NCBI RefSeq assembly: GCF_000787575.1
Contig: NW_012236497.1
Location: 159,232-223,231 of the forward strand
Direction of reading: 5' to 3'
DNA from: Acytostelium subglobosum LB1
Taxonomy: Eukaryota > Evosea > Eumycetozoa > Acytosteliales > Acytosteliaceae
Length of the DNA stretch: 64,000 nt
Shown here: positions 46,796 through 59,911 of the stretch, piece by piece
Position numbering within the stretch: the first letter of the stretch is position 1
How the letters are laid out: every line of letters starts with the position of its first letter
Notes under the pieces: model-generated
What the model saw: the letters and a program-made list of their open reading frames with translations, nothing else
Databases searched by the model: none
Told to the model about the DNA's origin: nothing
Program-made: the position numbers and the translations under genes

Positions 46796-49456
46796 CTATA
46801 GAGTCCTCTTTTGTTGTTGCTTGCTCTGTTGCTGAGGAATTATTATATCATCGCTATCATCATCAATCCTTCCTTTGTAGTTGAGTAGATTGTTGATGTA
46901 GAGTATCGACTTTTCAGAGAGTGGAGTTTTGTCACATTCGCCAGGCTGATCACGTTTGATCAATTTGCTCATGTCAACCTCTTTGCTCTCCTTGATCAAT
47001 GAAAACGCATTGGTCGTGAGCATTTTTGGCGAGCCCAACAAGTGATACGTATCCAACATCTTCTGGCGTGTGTCGGCATTGCATTGAATGAGCAGTGATT
47101 GATGTTGCATGTCGAGCTGCTGATCGATGGGCAAATGATGTTGAAGTCGCAGACTTATGTGTTTGTTGAAGGGGCGACCTCCTTTGAAGCTCACCATGAA
47201 CTGTTCCATAAATGGCTGCAGGCAATCAATGCTACGCAGCGCCAGGAAGATGTCGTAGTAGACGAACCTAAAGTCTTTGGTGTTGACCAGCCATGGGATG
47301 TGCTTGATAAGGTAGGCTTCGAGCTGCTCGAAAGAGACCGAAGAGTCGCCCTGCAGGACCTTGTTACCATAGATCATAGTGCCAACCGACACAAACTGTC
47401 GGCTTATGAACTTGTCTTCATTCTCCTCAAAGATGCGTGTAGCCAGTTCGATATTGTTGCGGTTGTAGGCACAGAATGCGCGAACTGCCACACCGATTCT
47501 CTCGCCATACAACTCAACGCCTTCAATCATCAGGTTGGAGATGCTCTTGTGGTTGTGTCCCTCATTGGGCACGGACATCATGTAGGTGAACAGGCGGTCG
47601 TAGCAGAAGGTCAGCTGGCGGCCGGAGGATGCCGCCCACAGGTTGGTGAGGTGACGGAATACCTTCTCGGCCAGGTCGTTGCGGCCCAGGTTGTACAGGC
47701 CAATGGTCAATTGGAACATGATCGAGTGGGACTCTGGATAGTAGTAGGTGACGTCAGAGTGGCGCTGTATCTTTTTGATAGCACGCTCGGGCGTCCTAGC
47801 CAGGGGCGCCAAGAAGAATCCTGGATTGGCTGCCAACAAACGGATATACTGTGGCGCTGAGTCGTCGCCCAGTATCTTTTGGTTGAAGTGCATTATGTAG
47901 TACATCATTGGGGTGTCCTGTGACAAGGACTCTGGCGTCGGATACAGCTTGTAGAGTGAGCGCTTGCCTTTCACTAATGGTGCTCGCAAGTCTATTGGAT
48001 CGGTGAGGGCAAACGGCTTGGCGCCTACGCTGCTGTCTGGTCCCACCACCTCGTCATCGCCCTCCTCGTCGTCACCCTCCTCACCATCCGCCAGGCCATC
48101 ATTGTCCTCAGCGTCGGCTGCAGCTGTGGCCGCGGCGGCGGCAGAAGGGTCGATCTGCTTCATCATTGTGCGCTGTCGTTCGATGCTCTCCTCGTTGGCC
48201 AACTTGATCATTGGACAGATGGTGAGATCGGGCAGTTCCTTGGCCGGGGATGCCATGATTCCATGGAGGAAGGCCCTCCAGTAGTGCGATGTCAGGAACT
48301 CTGTGGCGATATTGCCAATGGCGCCAGTTGAATGTATCTCGCCAAAGACCCGCAGACGCTTGGTGCAGTACAGCTCAAACAGACGGATGATGCGATGGTG
48401 CCTCACGATCGACTTGTGTTCGAGCATCAGTCGGATGAACCATCGCAGCGCCAGGTCTTGGCGGTTGATCTCCATGCAGATGGTGACGGTCGTGCTGAGC
48501 AGGCCGTGGTGCGGCGACGCCACGACCGCCGCCAGCGCCGACTCAAACAGCTCGCGGTGCATGGGCGTGTCCTTGAGCTGGTTGTAGACGAGCACCTGGG
48601 GCATCAGGTAGTAGGGGTACTCGGCCTCGCTCATGAAGCGCTGGATGAACTGCTCGTGCGTGTGGTTCTGGTGGGCCTGCTCGAACGCGTACTGCAGCAC
48701 GTCGAGCTCCATCGTTTCGCTCATCTTGTTGATCGACTTGAAGCTTTGCATGGCTTGATAGGCGATGTTGAGCGTGACGGTGTCGGGCGTCAGCTTGATG
48801 CGGCGGAACGCGTTGAAGGTCTTGACAAAGTATAGTTCGTGGCCAATGTTCACGTAGTACTGCAAGAAGATGTTGGCAGTCTTTATATTGACCTTTGACG
48901 ATGTATTATATAACAAGTGTTGCATTGTCGTGTACGTTGGATATATCTCACTCCTCCTCGCATCATACTCTTCATAACTCTCTACACCACCTATCGTTCT
49001 TGTTGACATTGACTGAAGTAGTGTCTCAAGTCTAGACTCGCGAGTAACATGTATTGTTAGTCATCGGTACTCATTCATTCATTCAATCGATTGATCAATG
49101 ATTCAAACATACTTTCGATTGGCTTCATCGATTGACATCTTGTTGTTGTCGAGTGCAGTTGTGATTGATTCGAATGTATCTTTGGGAGAGATGATGTTTG
49201 AGAGGAAGCTGAACACTGAGTAGTGTCTGAGTTGAGTGGCAGCGTCACAGTTGGTTCCATTGATTCCACTATTCATACTCATCAACAATATAGTTGTTGA
49301 TGATGTTGTTCTCGATGATGTGTTTGATTTGAGTCCATGTCTATGTCTAGTAGTCAATGGTAGTAGGGAGGACTTCAATATACATTGTGTTGTTGCTGTT
49401 GTTGATGATGATGTTACATGTCGTTGTTTGACAACCAACGATGATAACCTATTCAT
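46796..49456 (-). CDS. Large helical-repeat (PPR-like) protein, probably mitochondrial
   Basis: Exons 49456..49113 and 49031..46796 (81-nt intron, GTATGT/CTAG); 859 residues. The N-terminus is Ser/Thr/Arg/Leu-rich with few acids in the first ~60 residues (MNRLSSLVVKQRHVTSSSTT), resembling a mitochondrial presequence. The body is almost all helix with PPR-like units such as LTPDTVTLNIAYQAMQSFKS and TVTICMEINRQDLALRWFIR. An Ala-rich then acidic insertion (about 48020-48150) sits mid-protein. PPR proteins bind organellar RNA for processing or translation; that role is an inference from weak repeat character. No enzyme motif seen. Confidence 0.65.
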
Positions 49457-50096
49457 TATGTTTGATTGATTGAATTATACATATAACATGATAAATTCGT
49501 GTCAAATTAATGATTGATTGACTCGGTCGTCATTCGTGTCAAGGGTCCACCATCAATCATGATTAAGTTTACAAACATCCAATCAATCATCTCACTCACT
49601 CATTCATTTATTCATTGATTAAGATACAATGGCGATCAATCAACTGATTGATCAATGATGGTAAGTACCTAACGCAGCAGTAACTTCAAGGGGTATATCA
49701 CAAAGAGATATTATCACTCAGTTGTTATTGGATGAATTGTTGAAGTGCAGTCACTGAGAGTTAATAATGCACACAACACTTGTTCATTGCAATGACAATG
49801 AACCCCTTAGAATGAAAGAAAGGACAAGCTTATGTGTGTGTGTGTGTGTGTGTGTGTGTAAAGGTCTGTATCTTTGTTAACACCTCACAAGCGATTACAT
49901 GATCCAACTTGTCGTGAGTTCGCGACCATTCAAATAATTTTCATTATGACAACCACTTAGTTGTGTGTGTTTGTCCCAGGTAGATTGATTGATTGAATGA
50001 ATGAACAGTGTGTTGGCATGATAGATAGTTTAGTTGTAGTTTTATTTATTGTAGTTATAATTATATCTTTTAAGTTATATATATATATATTTAAGA
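49457..50096. other. Divergent intergenic region
   Basis: About 640 bp between divergent start codons. It contains a (TG)n microsatellite, TGATTGAT repeats next to both genes, and TTATATATATATATATTTAAG immediately before the downstream start. Both promoters should lie here. Confidence 0.5.
49833..49859. repeat. (TG)n dinucleotide microsatellite
   Basis: About 13 uninterrupted TG units. Confidence 0.95.
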
Positions 50097-53000
50097 ATGA
50101 GTTTTCTAAAGTCTAAAGTCAAGGATGGAGTTTCAAAGATAAAGAGTGGCGCTACAAGTGTTGCCAGTGCAGGTAGTGGTGGCAGTGGAGGTAGTAAAGA
50201 GCAATCAAAGTTCCAATTCGATATAAAGATTGGTTCAATTGATAATCTACCAATAAACTCTGGTACCGTATCAGTACATTGGAAGCGTGGATCAAAGTCA
50301 TCAAACAATGGCAAGACGAGACCTGAGCCTGTAGAGGATAAGAGTGCAACATTCGATCACAATATACAGATGATCACTACATTGCTCAAGACTCCAAAGA
50401 AGACCTACGAGTCAAAGAATGTCAGCATATCAATCAAGGAGGAGAAGGGCAAGAAGGCATCAACACTGGGCAAGCACATCATCGACTTGGCCGACTTCAC
50501 CAGCTTGAAGGATGAGCAGCGCAAGACACTCTCAATCAAGCCAAAGAAGGGCAAGAGTACATTCACTCTTCATGTAGGTATCACTTCTTGCCAACTCTCA
50601 TTCAATCACTAATTCCTCTACCCTTTGCATGTCATAGATGAGCGTCAAGTGCACAGAACTACAGATTGGCGAGAATGATGAGCCAGCAACAGAGACGGAC
50701 TTGAACTCTAATGATGGTTCTGATGATGTATGTGTTGAAAGTTGATGTTGCACTCCAATCAATCAACTAATCAATCAAACGATCAATCAATCTTTAGGAA
50801 GAGGATGTTGAGGAGTTCACAAATGATGAGGTGCCAAGCGAGGCCTCCTCTGTGTCATCACATAATCATCATACAACATCATCAACTCCACCAAGTACCA
50901 TCACCAAGTCAGCTTCATCCTCATCACTATCAAGCTCAACATCATCCAATGCTTCCTCACCAATGCCCAACAAGGACAAAGAGAAGGAGAAGGAGTTGGA
51001 GAAAGAGAAGGAGAAAGAGAAGGAGAAGGAACGTGAGCGTGAGAAGGAGAGAGAGAGGAAAGAGAAGGAGCGTGAGAAGGAGAAAGAGAAGGAGCGTGAA
51101 CGTGAACGTGAGCGCGAGAAGGAGAAGGAGAAGGAACGTGAACGTGAGCGTGAACGTGAGAAAGAAAAGGAGAAGGAGAAGGAGAAGGATAAGGACACAG
51201 AGAAGAGAAGGTTTAGCTTGTTGGGTGGAGGTGGATCATCATCAGCTGACAAGAAGAAGTTGGAGGAGTTGGAGAAGCAGGTACAGGAGCTGAACAAAGA
51301 GTTGGACACAAAGAAGAAGAGGATCAAAGAGTTGTCCGCGGAGAATGTCGAGTTTGAGGACAGAGTCAAGGAGTTGGAGGATCAGGTCAAGTCAAGTTCA
51401 TCGACAACCACCACGACCACGACATCATCGTCGAATGACGCCGAGACAAATGAGCGTCTTCAGGAGAAGGACGATGAGATTGAGTCATTGAAGAAGGAGG
51501 TGCATCAGTTGAAGTTGGATGTGTCGCTGGCCGCCACGGGTGGCGCGATGGTCGGTGGTGGCACGCTGGAACTGAAGCGAAAGATCCAAGAGTTGAACAG
51601 AGAGGTCAAGGACAAGGACGAGATGATCAGCAAGCTCAAGAATGGTGGATCCGCGTCGTCAGGCTCGTCCTCACCGCCAGTCGCCAACGACAAGGTCAGC
51701 GCCTCACTCGAGAAACAGATCACCGAACAGAACAAGACCATCGCCAGCCAGAAGCAAGAGATTGAGCGATTGACTGCATCGGCCTCGGCCGCCGTGCTGG
51801 CCTCCAAGAAGCCGGCTGCAGTTGCCGCGACAGGCGACACCCCGGAGGTGGCCCAACTCAAGAGAGAGATTGTCGAGCTCAAGGACAAGGTGTCGAGCAC
51901 CAGCAACGAACTGAAGAAGGTGCAAGAGCAACGTGACCGCACTGATCGCGACTTGGACGAGGCGAGGGAGAACCTCAATGAGGCCAGGGAGCGCGAGGAG
52001 GAGCTGCGCAGGAAGATGAGCGACATGGACGACGAGATCGAGATGCTCCAGAACAGGATGAACAGTCAGTCTGTGAGCGCTGCCAGTCTCAGCATGGGTG
52101 GCGGCGGAAAGTCCACCGACAAGAACAAGGCCGACAAGCAGCTCAAGGAGGGTCTGGAGAAGCAGTTGAACGAGCTCAAGAGCGACCTCAACAAAGAGAG
52201 AGAGCGCGTCAAGAAGTACGAGAAGGAGATCAAGGATCTCAAGGACAGGATCAGGTATCTCGAGCAGCAGCAACACTCCTCCTCCACCTCTTCCTCGCCA
52301 CCCACCAGCGGCAATGGACAATACCAAGGTACAGTTGCCAAGTCCGAGGTGCAAGACCGCGAGGAGAACAAGATCGTCGATCAATTTATCCTAAGCCAAT
52401 CACAAACATTCAAGGATGGGTAAGTCTCGCTCGCTCACTCAATCAATCAAACACATCTGGAACCATCCCGCTCACTCACTCAATCAATCAATCATACAGT
52501 ATTGGTACATGTGCACAATCATTGTACAAACACTTGTTGGATCAGCATGCGTTTAGCAATCAGAACTCAAGACTGTTCAATAAGATTATCAACTCGCTCA
52601 ACCAGTCGATCGAAGGATCAATTGGAAACATTAAGGATCTTTGTTATTGGATTTCAAACACATCGTCATTGATCCATCTGATAATGGACGGTCCAAACAA
52701 CATTGACAGTGAGAGCGATCCACTTATCGACGGAATCATCATCGAGGAGCAAGATCCATCACACAAGACACCATCGACCAACTTTGTCTCGCAGTTGAAC
52801 GAGCAATGCAAGCTTGCCTACTCAATCCTCTTGAACGACCTATTCAACAAGATCAAGCCACTTCTCCGAACAGTGCTGAGCCAGGCCAGCTCACTCGACC
52901 GAAGATCGTAAGTCATTCATTCATTCAAAGGGGGATCGTCCACTATCATGGTCTAACCATCCCACTCAATCAATCAATCTAGGCAACCTCATGCTGGACA

Positions 53001-53538
53001 TGAGCTGGCAGAGCTGTGCAAGAAGCTGGAACAACACATGTCGTACTTGAAGGAGAACTTTGTGTTTGACTCGATTGTACAGCAGTTCTTTGCTCAGACA
53101 TTCCACTTTATCTCTTACAGTCTACTATGTCAGATCCTGGACGAGACCACACCAAACACCTGCACGCCAAGTGCCGGCTTCAACATCAAGTTGAGCATCT
53201 CCAAGATTGAGGACTGGGTGTCCACGAACGATGAGCGTGACTTGCTCAGCTACAGCCGAGAGTACTTGGGCGCCATATCTGACGCCGCCAATCTAATGGT
53301 GATTGACAAGTCCATCTTCACTGACACTGAGTCCATCCAGTCGGCCTTCACCACGCTGAACGTGCGCCAGATTCGCAAGCTGTTGGAGATCTGGAAGCCC
53401 GACCAGCTGTCGCCAGAGCCCATACCAGCACATGTAATATCAATGTCCAAGACTAATTGGAATCAACCGGTTGCCAACCTACCACTCACAGTGGATCCAG
53501 CTACACTCATTGCCATCATACCAAACCTTGATGTCTAA
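50097..53538 (+). CDS. NT-C2, coiled-coil and DIL (dilute) domain protein
   Basis: Five exons: 50097..50573, 50638..50727, 50798..52419, 52500..52907, 52983..53538; 1,050 residues. Residues ~35-160 form an NT-type C2 domain (FQFDIKIGSIDNLPINSGTV; VSISIKEEKGKKASTLGKHI). A Ser-rich stretch and a pure Lys/Glu/Arg helix (50990-51200) lead into a long heptad coiled coil (51250-52290). The C-terminal ~340 residues match the DIL cargo-binding domain of class V myosins (LYKHLLDQHAFSNQNSRLFN; IKDLCYWISNTSSLIHLI; LNVRQIRKLLEIWKPDQLSP). No motor domain. It likely links membranes (C2) to cargo or Rabs through DIL, acting as a dimeric adaptor; function is inferred from architecture. Confidence 0.88.
50985..51205 (+). 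repeat. Lys-Glu-Arg coding repeat (GAGAAG/GAACGT)
   Basis: Purine-only AAGGAG/CGTGAG units encode a ~70-residue run of K, E and R, probably a single charged alpha helix. The antisense frame is Ser/Phe/Arg and spurious. Confidence 0.9.
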
Positions 53539-53772
53539 GTCAAGTCGTATCCACATCACACATCAATCAATTCTGTCCCATAAACACACACGACCATTGA
53601 CATCAAAAGTCATCCTTGCAAGCTGTCCCTCTTTTGCTTTGACTTTTGATTTTTTTTAATTATTTGATGTTGAATGAACTTGAGGGTTCATGATGATCTC
53701 AAATGGACCCTTTCATTTGAGTTGAACAACACAGATTACTTAACTTCATAAATATATATATATCATTATACA

Positions 53773-54189
53773 ATGACATCATCTACAATTGGATTCGGAG
53801 GCATTGTTAGCAGCTTCTTTGAGAACTACAAGGCAGCTACACCAAAGAGACTCAAGATTATCGATCTCTTCTTGGTATACAACTTCCTGACAGGTGTCTT
53901 TGTCTTTGCCTACTGCTGTCTGGTTGGAACATTCCCGTTCAACTCCTTCCTCGCTGGTTTCATCTCTTGTGTTGGAACATTCATTCTTACAAGTATGTCG
54001 AACGAAAATACATTGAATGATTGATTGAGCGTGACTAACTTTGACTTTGAACCAAACAATATAGCATGTCTTAGAATCCAGGTTAACCCAGTCAATCACT
54101 TTAAGAACATCTCTGTCGAGCGATCATTTGCGGACTACCTCCTTTGTAACCTTATCCTCCATTTGGTTGTCTTCAACTTCCTTGGATAA
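53773..54189 (+). CDS. dad1: DAD1 / Ost2 subunit of oligosaccharyltransferase
   Basis: Exons 53773..53992 and 54065..54189 (72-nt intron, GTATGT/ATAG); 114 residues, the normal family size. Three hydrophobic helices with [40 protein letters not shown], and after the splice [10 protein letters not shown]...[26 protein letters not shown], which follow DAD1 throughout. It stabilises the ER membrane complex that N-glycosylates nascent proteins. Short AT-rich upstream region with a (TA)n TATA-like element at 53751-53764. Convergent with the XDH gene. Confidence 0.97.
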
Positions 54190-54327
54190 ACTACTTAATC
54201 AAAGCAGCAACAGCAACAGCAACAAAAATGCGAAGCAGCAGATAAAGTAAATGTCAATATAGTAACGTGATCATAGATAAATATTATTGGATTAGTTTAT
54301 TTAGTTTAGTAATGTATATATTTATAG

Positions 54328-57300
54328 TTAATTGGCATTGGATATATTCTTGTTCAATGGATTGAATTGCTCGGTGAATCGGTCGACACAACCATTCCTT
54401 ATCCTCTCACAGGTGGCAGGTGATGATAGGTCGAACCACGTGTTGCCATCAGTACCCTCACGATCCTTTCTAGCACTGGCAATAGCCTCACGAATGGCAA
54501 AGTATACGGAACTGCCAAGGAATAATGGTGGCTCGCCAACACCCTTGGACGAATGGATAGCCTTTGGATTGGGTGCATTGCTCAACAGTGACACGTTGAA
54601 TACAAGTGGCACATCGTTGAAGCCTGGAATCTTGTAGGTGGATGGTCCTCTTGTGAACAGGTATCCGGTGGGGAAGGTCACCAACTCCTCGATCGTGCAC
54701 CATCCCACTCCCTGGGTGAAGGCTCCCTCCACCTGGCCAATGTCGATCGTAGGGTTTATGCTGTCTCCAACATCCATCACAATGTCAGATCTCAAGATCG
54801 TATGATCTCCAGTGAGTGTGTCCACCTCGACCTCCGAGCATGCACATCCATAGCTATAGTCAGGGGAAATAGTTAGTCTTCACATTCGTTTGGTAAACTT
54901 TGCTCAATGTCGTATACTTACTTGTAATAGTTGAATGGTACACCGTCTCCAACTCCATTGTCTTTGAATGTGTAGCCAACGTTTGGTGTGGCGTAGAATC
55001 CGTTGGCACTCAGGTTGACACGGTCGAGGTATGCAATCCTTACCAATTGCTCAAAGGACATTGTTGGATTCTTCTCACGGAATGGTGCCAACCTCTTGTT
55101 GATCTGTTGGCATGCATCCAGCACAGCCATTCCATTCATATCGGATGAGACTGAGGCAGCTGTTGGTGAAGTGTTGGCAACCTTGTCGGTGGAGGTCTCT
55201 GAGATGTATATCTTGTCAACTGGCACACCTAGTTCTCTGGCTGCGATCTGGATGATCTTGATGTGCAGTCCCTGACCCATTTCAGTGCCTCCGTGGGTGA
55301 CCAGCACTGAGCCATCAGTGTACACATGCACCAATGCACCGGCCTGGTTCAGCACCTTGATGGTGAAGGACATTCCAAACTTTGTTGGTATAATGGCAAT
55401 GCCTCTCTTCTTCCACTTGTTCTCCTGGTTGAACTTCTGGACTTGTTCCAATCTCTTATAATATTCACTCTGCTTAAGTGTCTCGTCCCATATCCTTTGC
55501 AACTGACAGTTGGTAATCTGTTGATGGTAGTGAGTAATGTCGTTGTCTTTGTAGAAGTTCAGTTGCTAAGTATGATTGATTGATTGGTTAGTACCTGTAA
55601 CACAATGATCATGGTCATTGGATAATGTTACCCTTATCTCGCTTGATGGTCTCTTAAGGTAGTGAGCAATCTTCTCTATCCAAGTCTCACAGACGAGCAT
55701 TCCTTGTGGTCCACCAAAACCTCGGAAAGCAGTGTTGGAAGGGAGGTTGGTCTTGCACAGCTTGCCAACCACTCTGAGGTTGGGTACCTTGTAGGCATTC
55801 TCAGAGTGGAACATAGCACGCTCCAGCACACCACTGCTGAGATCGAACGAGTATCCTGCATCGGCAAACAATTGGACATCGGCAGCAGTGATCTTGCCAT
55901 CCTTGCCAAAGCCCAAGCGGTAACGGCCAATGAATGGATGTCTGAAGCCTGTGATCACCATGTCAGTGTCACGATCAAGCATGATTCGGCATGGCTTCCT
56001 TAGTTTTTGGGCGGCCAACGCACAGATGCAGGTGCTGAATATGTTCCTGGTCTCCTTGCCACCAAAGCCTCCACCTAGACGCTTGACCTTGACCACCACT
56101 TGGTTGGCGGGGACGCCTAGCACTGAGGAGAGGATGACCTGCGTCTTGGTTGGGTTCTGAGTCGAGGTGTGCACCATGAACTCCAGGCCCTCACCTGGAA
56201 CGACGAGGGAGGCATTGGTCTCAAGGTAGAAGTGCTCCTGTCCACCGATCTTTAGCTCGCCCTCAATAACATGGTCAGCCTCGGACAATGCTTTGTCAAC
56301 ATCTCCATCGTTGATCATGCGCACCATGTTGAGGTAGGAGTTCTTGGCGATGGCATCTTCAATGGAGGTGATTGCGGGAAGGTCCTCGTACTCGACCACA
56401 ACAGCCTTGGACGCTTCCAAAGCTTGCTGATGAGTCTCTGCGGCAATCACACCAATTGGATAGCCCATGCACAGCACCTCCTTTGAGGCCAACAATTCTT
56501 CATCATGGAAGATTGGGCCACAGTCATTCTCGCCAGCAATATCCTTGGCCGTGAAGAATCCCTTGACTCCTGGCATTGCCAATGCTTTAGTAGCATCAAT
56601 GTTCCTAGAATGGGTTAGGTGATGGATGTTAGGTTTGATCACTCTTCCGTAGTTCGTGATCTATCAAACATACTTGATATATGCATGCGCCTTTGTTGAG
56701 AGTACCATGGCACATGAGTAGGCCATTGATTGGATATCATCGGTATAGATGGCCTCGCCAGTTACCTGCTTGTCAGCAGAGTTGTGCTTGATTGGCATTG
56801 TGACAGGCTTCATGTTTCTGTTATGAAGATGTTAGTCTTGAGTGATCGTTTGATTGAATGATTGAGTTGACAAACATACGGTTGGTATTGGTAGTTTTGC
56901 TCACCGCTTGACATCTCCCTCGAGTACTTCTTGATGGCTGATTGCTCATTCTCTCCAACCATGTACCTTGGATCGTTGGACACGGAGTAGAGCTGATTTG
57001 ACACGGTCAGGAAGTACTTGAAGAAGAAACTAGTGGTCAAAGATCGTCTGTACTCAATCATACCACCGGGTGCACCCTGCGCCAAGGGCAAGTCCTTCTC
57101 CAACGTCTCCCACACCTTGTCAAGGATATCTCGGCTCCAAACTGTATCCTGAAGTAGTGCCTGTGTCGAGGGTGCTGTGACGGCCTTGATGTTCATGCCT
57201 CCATAGGCCAATGTAGAGTCCTTGATTGTGAACTGATTGTTATCGCCACGCTCCAATCTAACTCTGAAGCAACAGCTCACAATGGCAATGTCGTCATCCC

Positions 57301-58817
57301 TTCTCCTGGACTGTTTGTAGGCTTCAACGTATTCATACTCGGATGTGAATGGGACAAATATCGATGTGAGTATCTCCTCTGGCTCAATGTCCACAATTCT
57401 ATACGCCTTGAAGAATGATCCAATATTGACCTTCCTCTCTACCTGGTTGTCCTTGGCATCCCTTGATACTAATGTCAGGACTGCACCCTGTATTGGAGAA
57501 CATGTTAGTGTGATTGATTGATTGAATGGATGAGTGGAGGACTTACAGCAGCGAGAAGTACTGGGTTGATATCAGAGATTGGACTGGCTGTTACGAGGTT
57601 ACCACCTAGACATGCAGCATTCCTAATTTGGTTGCCAGCGAACCATCTTAGTTGAGAGAGGATCGCTCTGAATGTACGAGTCTTATGCTCATCTACTCTC
57701 TTGCACAGATCATTCAAGTAGTATTTTATCTCTGTCAATGTAATGGCTGATCCAATCTCTATTCCATTCTCTGTTTGAGTGATCTAATGATTGAGTGTGT
57801 TAGTGCATGACATAGTGATTGATCTGATGGCTGACTGGTTGACTTACATTATGCAACTCACTGATCTTTGTTGGACTGATGATCACTGGATAGACTACAT
57901 TCCTAAACTTGGTCTCAATACCAATCTCTGTGTTTCCAACAACAATCTTGGCCTTGGGGAACTGTCGCTTCAGCTCGAGCAGGTGTGGGAGGGTGGTTGG
58001 AGTGTACCAGGTGACACGTTCACCTCGGAACTGCAGAGGACCCTGCTCATAGGTCTGAAGGAATGGTGGGAAGATGGGCTCAGACTTGAGGTCCAAGGGC
58101 TCGGATGGAATGTGCGAGGATTTCTTCTTGCAGTCACATGGTTTGCCAGTGCTTGGACAGATGCCCTGCTCTGATGCCTCGGCATCCTTCAACTCTATCT
58201 GTGCAATCTCTGGTAGTTTGGTCTCACCATCAATGCCAAATGAACGGGCTGCATCCAGGATTGGTCGGTAGCCTGTACATCTGCAGAGGTTACCGTCGAA
58301 GCTCTCTTCAATGTCGTGCTGAGTGGCTTGGGGATGCGAGCGCAGGTAGGAGTACAGTGCCATGACGATGCCAGGCGTGCAAAAGCCACATTGTGAGCCA
58401 TGTTGATCAGACATACGCTGTTGCACCGGGTGCATACCGTCCTTTACATTGCCCAGTCCTTCAATAGTTGTCACTGCACATCCAGCCGTAGCACAAAGTG
58501 GAAACAAACAAGCATTGACCGATCTATGATGTATCTTGCCATCAGCAAAGTGTGACAACATAACAGTGCATGCTCCACAGCCACCCTCACCACATCCAAG
58601 TTTAGTACCAGTGAGGCCTTTTAAAGTATAAGTCGCGAGGTAAGTGATTCATTCAATCATTGATTGATTGATTCATTCATTCAATTGACTTTCATGACAT
58701 ACCTGCAGTTGATCTCAAATAGTGCAACAGAGTATATTCTGGATTTGGGTCTACAATTGATACCTTGTTTCCATTTAGATAGAATACAAGTGTATTATCA
58801 TACTTTGGTGCATCCAT
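54328..58817 (-). CDS. xdh: Xanthine dehydrogenase
   Basis: Eight exons: 58817..58703, 58617..57848, 57783..57547, 57487..56880, 56817..56674, 56604..55632, 55565..54922, 54853..54328; 1,338 residues, the usual length. All introns are 59-85 nt with GTAAG/GTATG donors (the sixth GTAACA) and AG acceptors. N-terminal 2Fe-2S domains: [18 protein letters not shown] and CRCTGYR. FAD domain: [13 protein letters not shown]. Molybdopterin domain: [30 protein letters not shown] (substrate Arg) and [10 protein letters not shown] (catalytic Glu). Glu in [10 protein letters not shown] and Arg in AFRGFGG favour xanthine dehydrogenase over aldehyde oxidase. It oxidises hypoxanthine and xanthine to urate in purine catabolism, cytosolic or peroxisomal. 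Catalytic residues all look intact. Confidence 0.97.
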
Positions 58818-59167
58818 CACTTTATATATTTCTTGTTGATGTTGATGATGTTGTTGTAGTATGTCTATGTATATGTAAATATGTATATGTATAAATATGT
58901 TTAACTTAAGATGATAATGATGTATACATTGAATGAGCCTCAAGGTTGACGGTTGGCTTTGTGCCCAACAAACATTGCAGCTCACTCACACACTTTCATA
59001 TGGAGGATATTTATGGTAATAATTAATTTCAATTTAAAATTACAATTGATGAAGGGGTGTGGTTACAGACATCACCAATCTTATCTTGAACCTTTAGTTA
59101 TGCCCACTCCAAGTCCAAAACTTATAAATATAACTTCAAATAGATAATAATAATTATTAATATTTAA
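58818..59167. other. Intergenic spacer upstream of XDH
   Basis: About 350 bp with TATATGTATATGTATAAATATG near 58880-58900 (XDH promoter side) and AT-rich 3' flank of the HTH gene. No gene seen. Confidence 0.5.
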
Positions 59168-59911
59168 TTACTTCCTTTGTTTCCTTTTTCCAATGTTTTC
59201 ATTATTTTTGGCCAGCTCTCTCTTTAGTTCTTCAATCTCATCGGTCAATGACTTGATTTCCTCGTCCTTCTTGGTTCTGATCTCCTCTGTTTGATTAATT
59301 GATAAGAATTGGATCGAAGGCACTTCACTTTCTTTTAAATTTACAATCACTGCAAGACAATGCCATTCGTTAATTGATCTGATCCTAGCCTCCATTCCTC
59401 TATTACAAACAATAAGTGTTTTCAATCGAGGCATGCACTCAAAGATGTTCTTGGAGTAGCCAAGAGTTCTCTCTCTAAACTTGACAGCATTTAGATGGTA
59501 ATTGTCAAGATTGATATCAATTGTTTTCAAATGTTTGGCTATTGTTGAACCTTTTATCTTTTCAATAGTGACACTGGGCTTAATTGATGTGGACCCGTTT
59601 GATACTTTAACTAGTTCAACTCGACAATTGAATAGTCCTATTTGTTTGAAAGTACCAACAGACAACTCCTTCAGCTTTCCACTAAACTTGACATTGTTCT
59701 TGATATTCTTACTGATTGTTAAATTACGAGAAAACTTTGAAGGGCGTCCCGATTTGACGCGGTCCTTGAAGTCTCCTCGCTCTCCGTGTCGCTGAATAGT
59801 CCTGCTCACTGTTGATCGGGAAACATCAAACATCTTTGATATTAAATTCTTTGAATATCCTCTCGTCTTGGCTGCAACTATTCTTGCTCTCTCTGCTTCT
59901 GTTAATGACAT
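59168..59911 (-). CDS. Tc1/paired-type helix-turn-helix protein without transposase domain
   Basis: Single exon, 247 residues. The first ~60 residues form a paired/Tc1-transposase-type HTH (LTEAERARIVAAKTRGYSKN...ISKMFDVSRSTVSRTIQRHG) ending in the GRPSK motif that follows these domains in Tc1/mariner transposases. The expected DDE/D catalytic domain is absent. Instead there is a ~130-residue region of unknown fold and a C-terminal Lys/Glu coiled coil (DEEIKSLTDEIEELKREL). Either a domesticated transposase DNA-binding domain or an element-borne regulator. It stands next to the rearranged polymerase element. AT-rich codon use contrasts with XDH. Confidence 0.75.
   Translation of the reverse strand: MSLTEAERARIVAAKTRGYSKNLISKMFDVSRSTVSRTIQRHGERGDFKDRVKSGRPSKFSRNLTISKNIKNNVKFSGKLKELSVGTFKQIGLFNCRVELVKVSNGSTSIKPSVTIEKIKGSTIAKHLKTIDINLDNYHLNAVKFRERTLGYSKNIFECMPRLKTLIVCNRGMEARIRSINEWHCLAVIVNLKESEVPSIQFLSINQTEEIRTKKDEEIKSLTDEIEELKRELAKNNENIGKRKQRK

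Noticed and set aside
51704-52384. 226-codon minus-strand frame in the coiled-coil gene
   Set aside because: Reverse complement of a Lys/Glu-rich coiled coil gives Leu/Ser/Phe-rich spurious frames.
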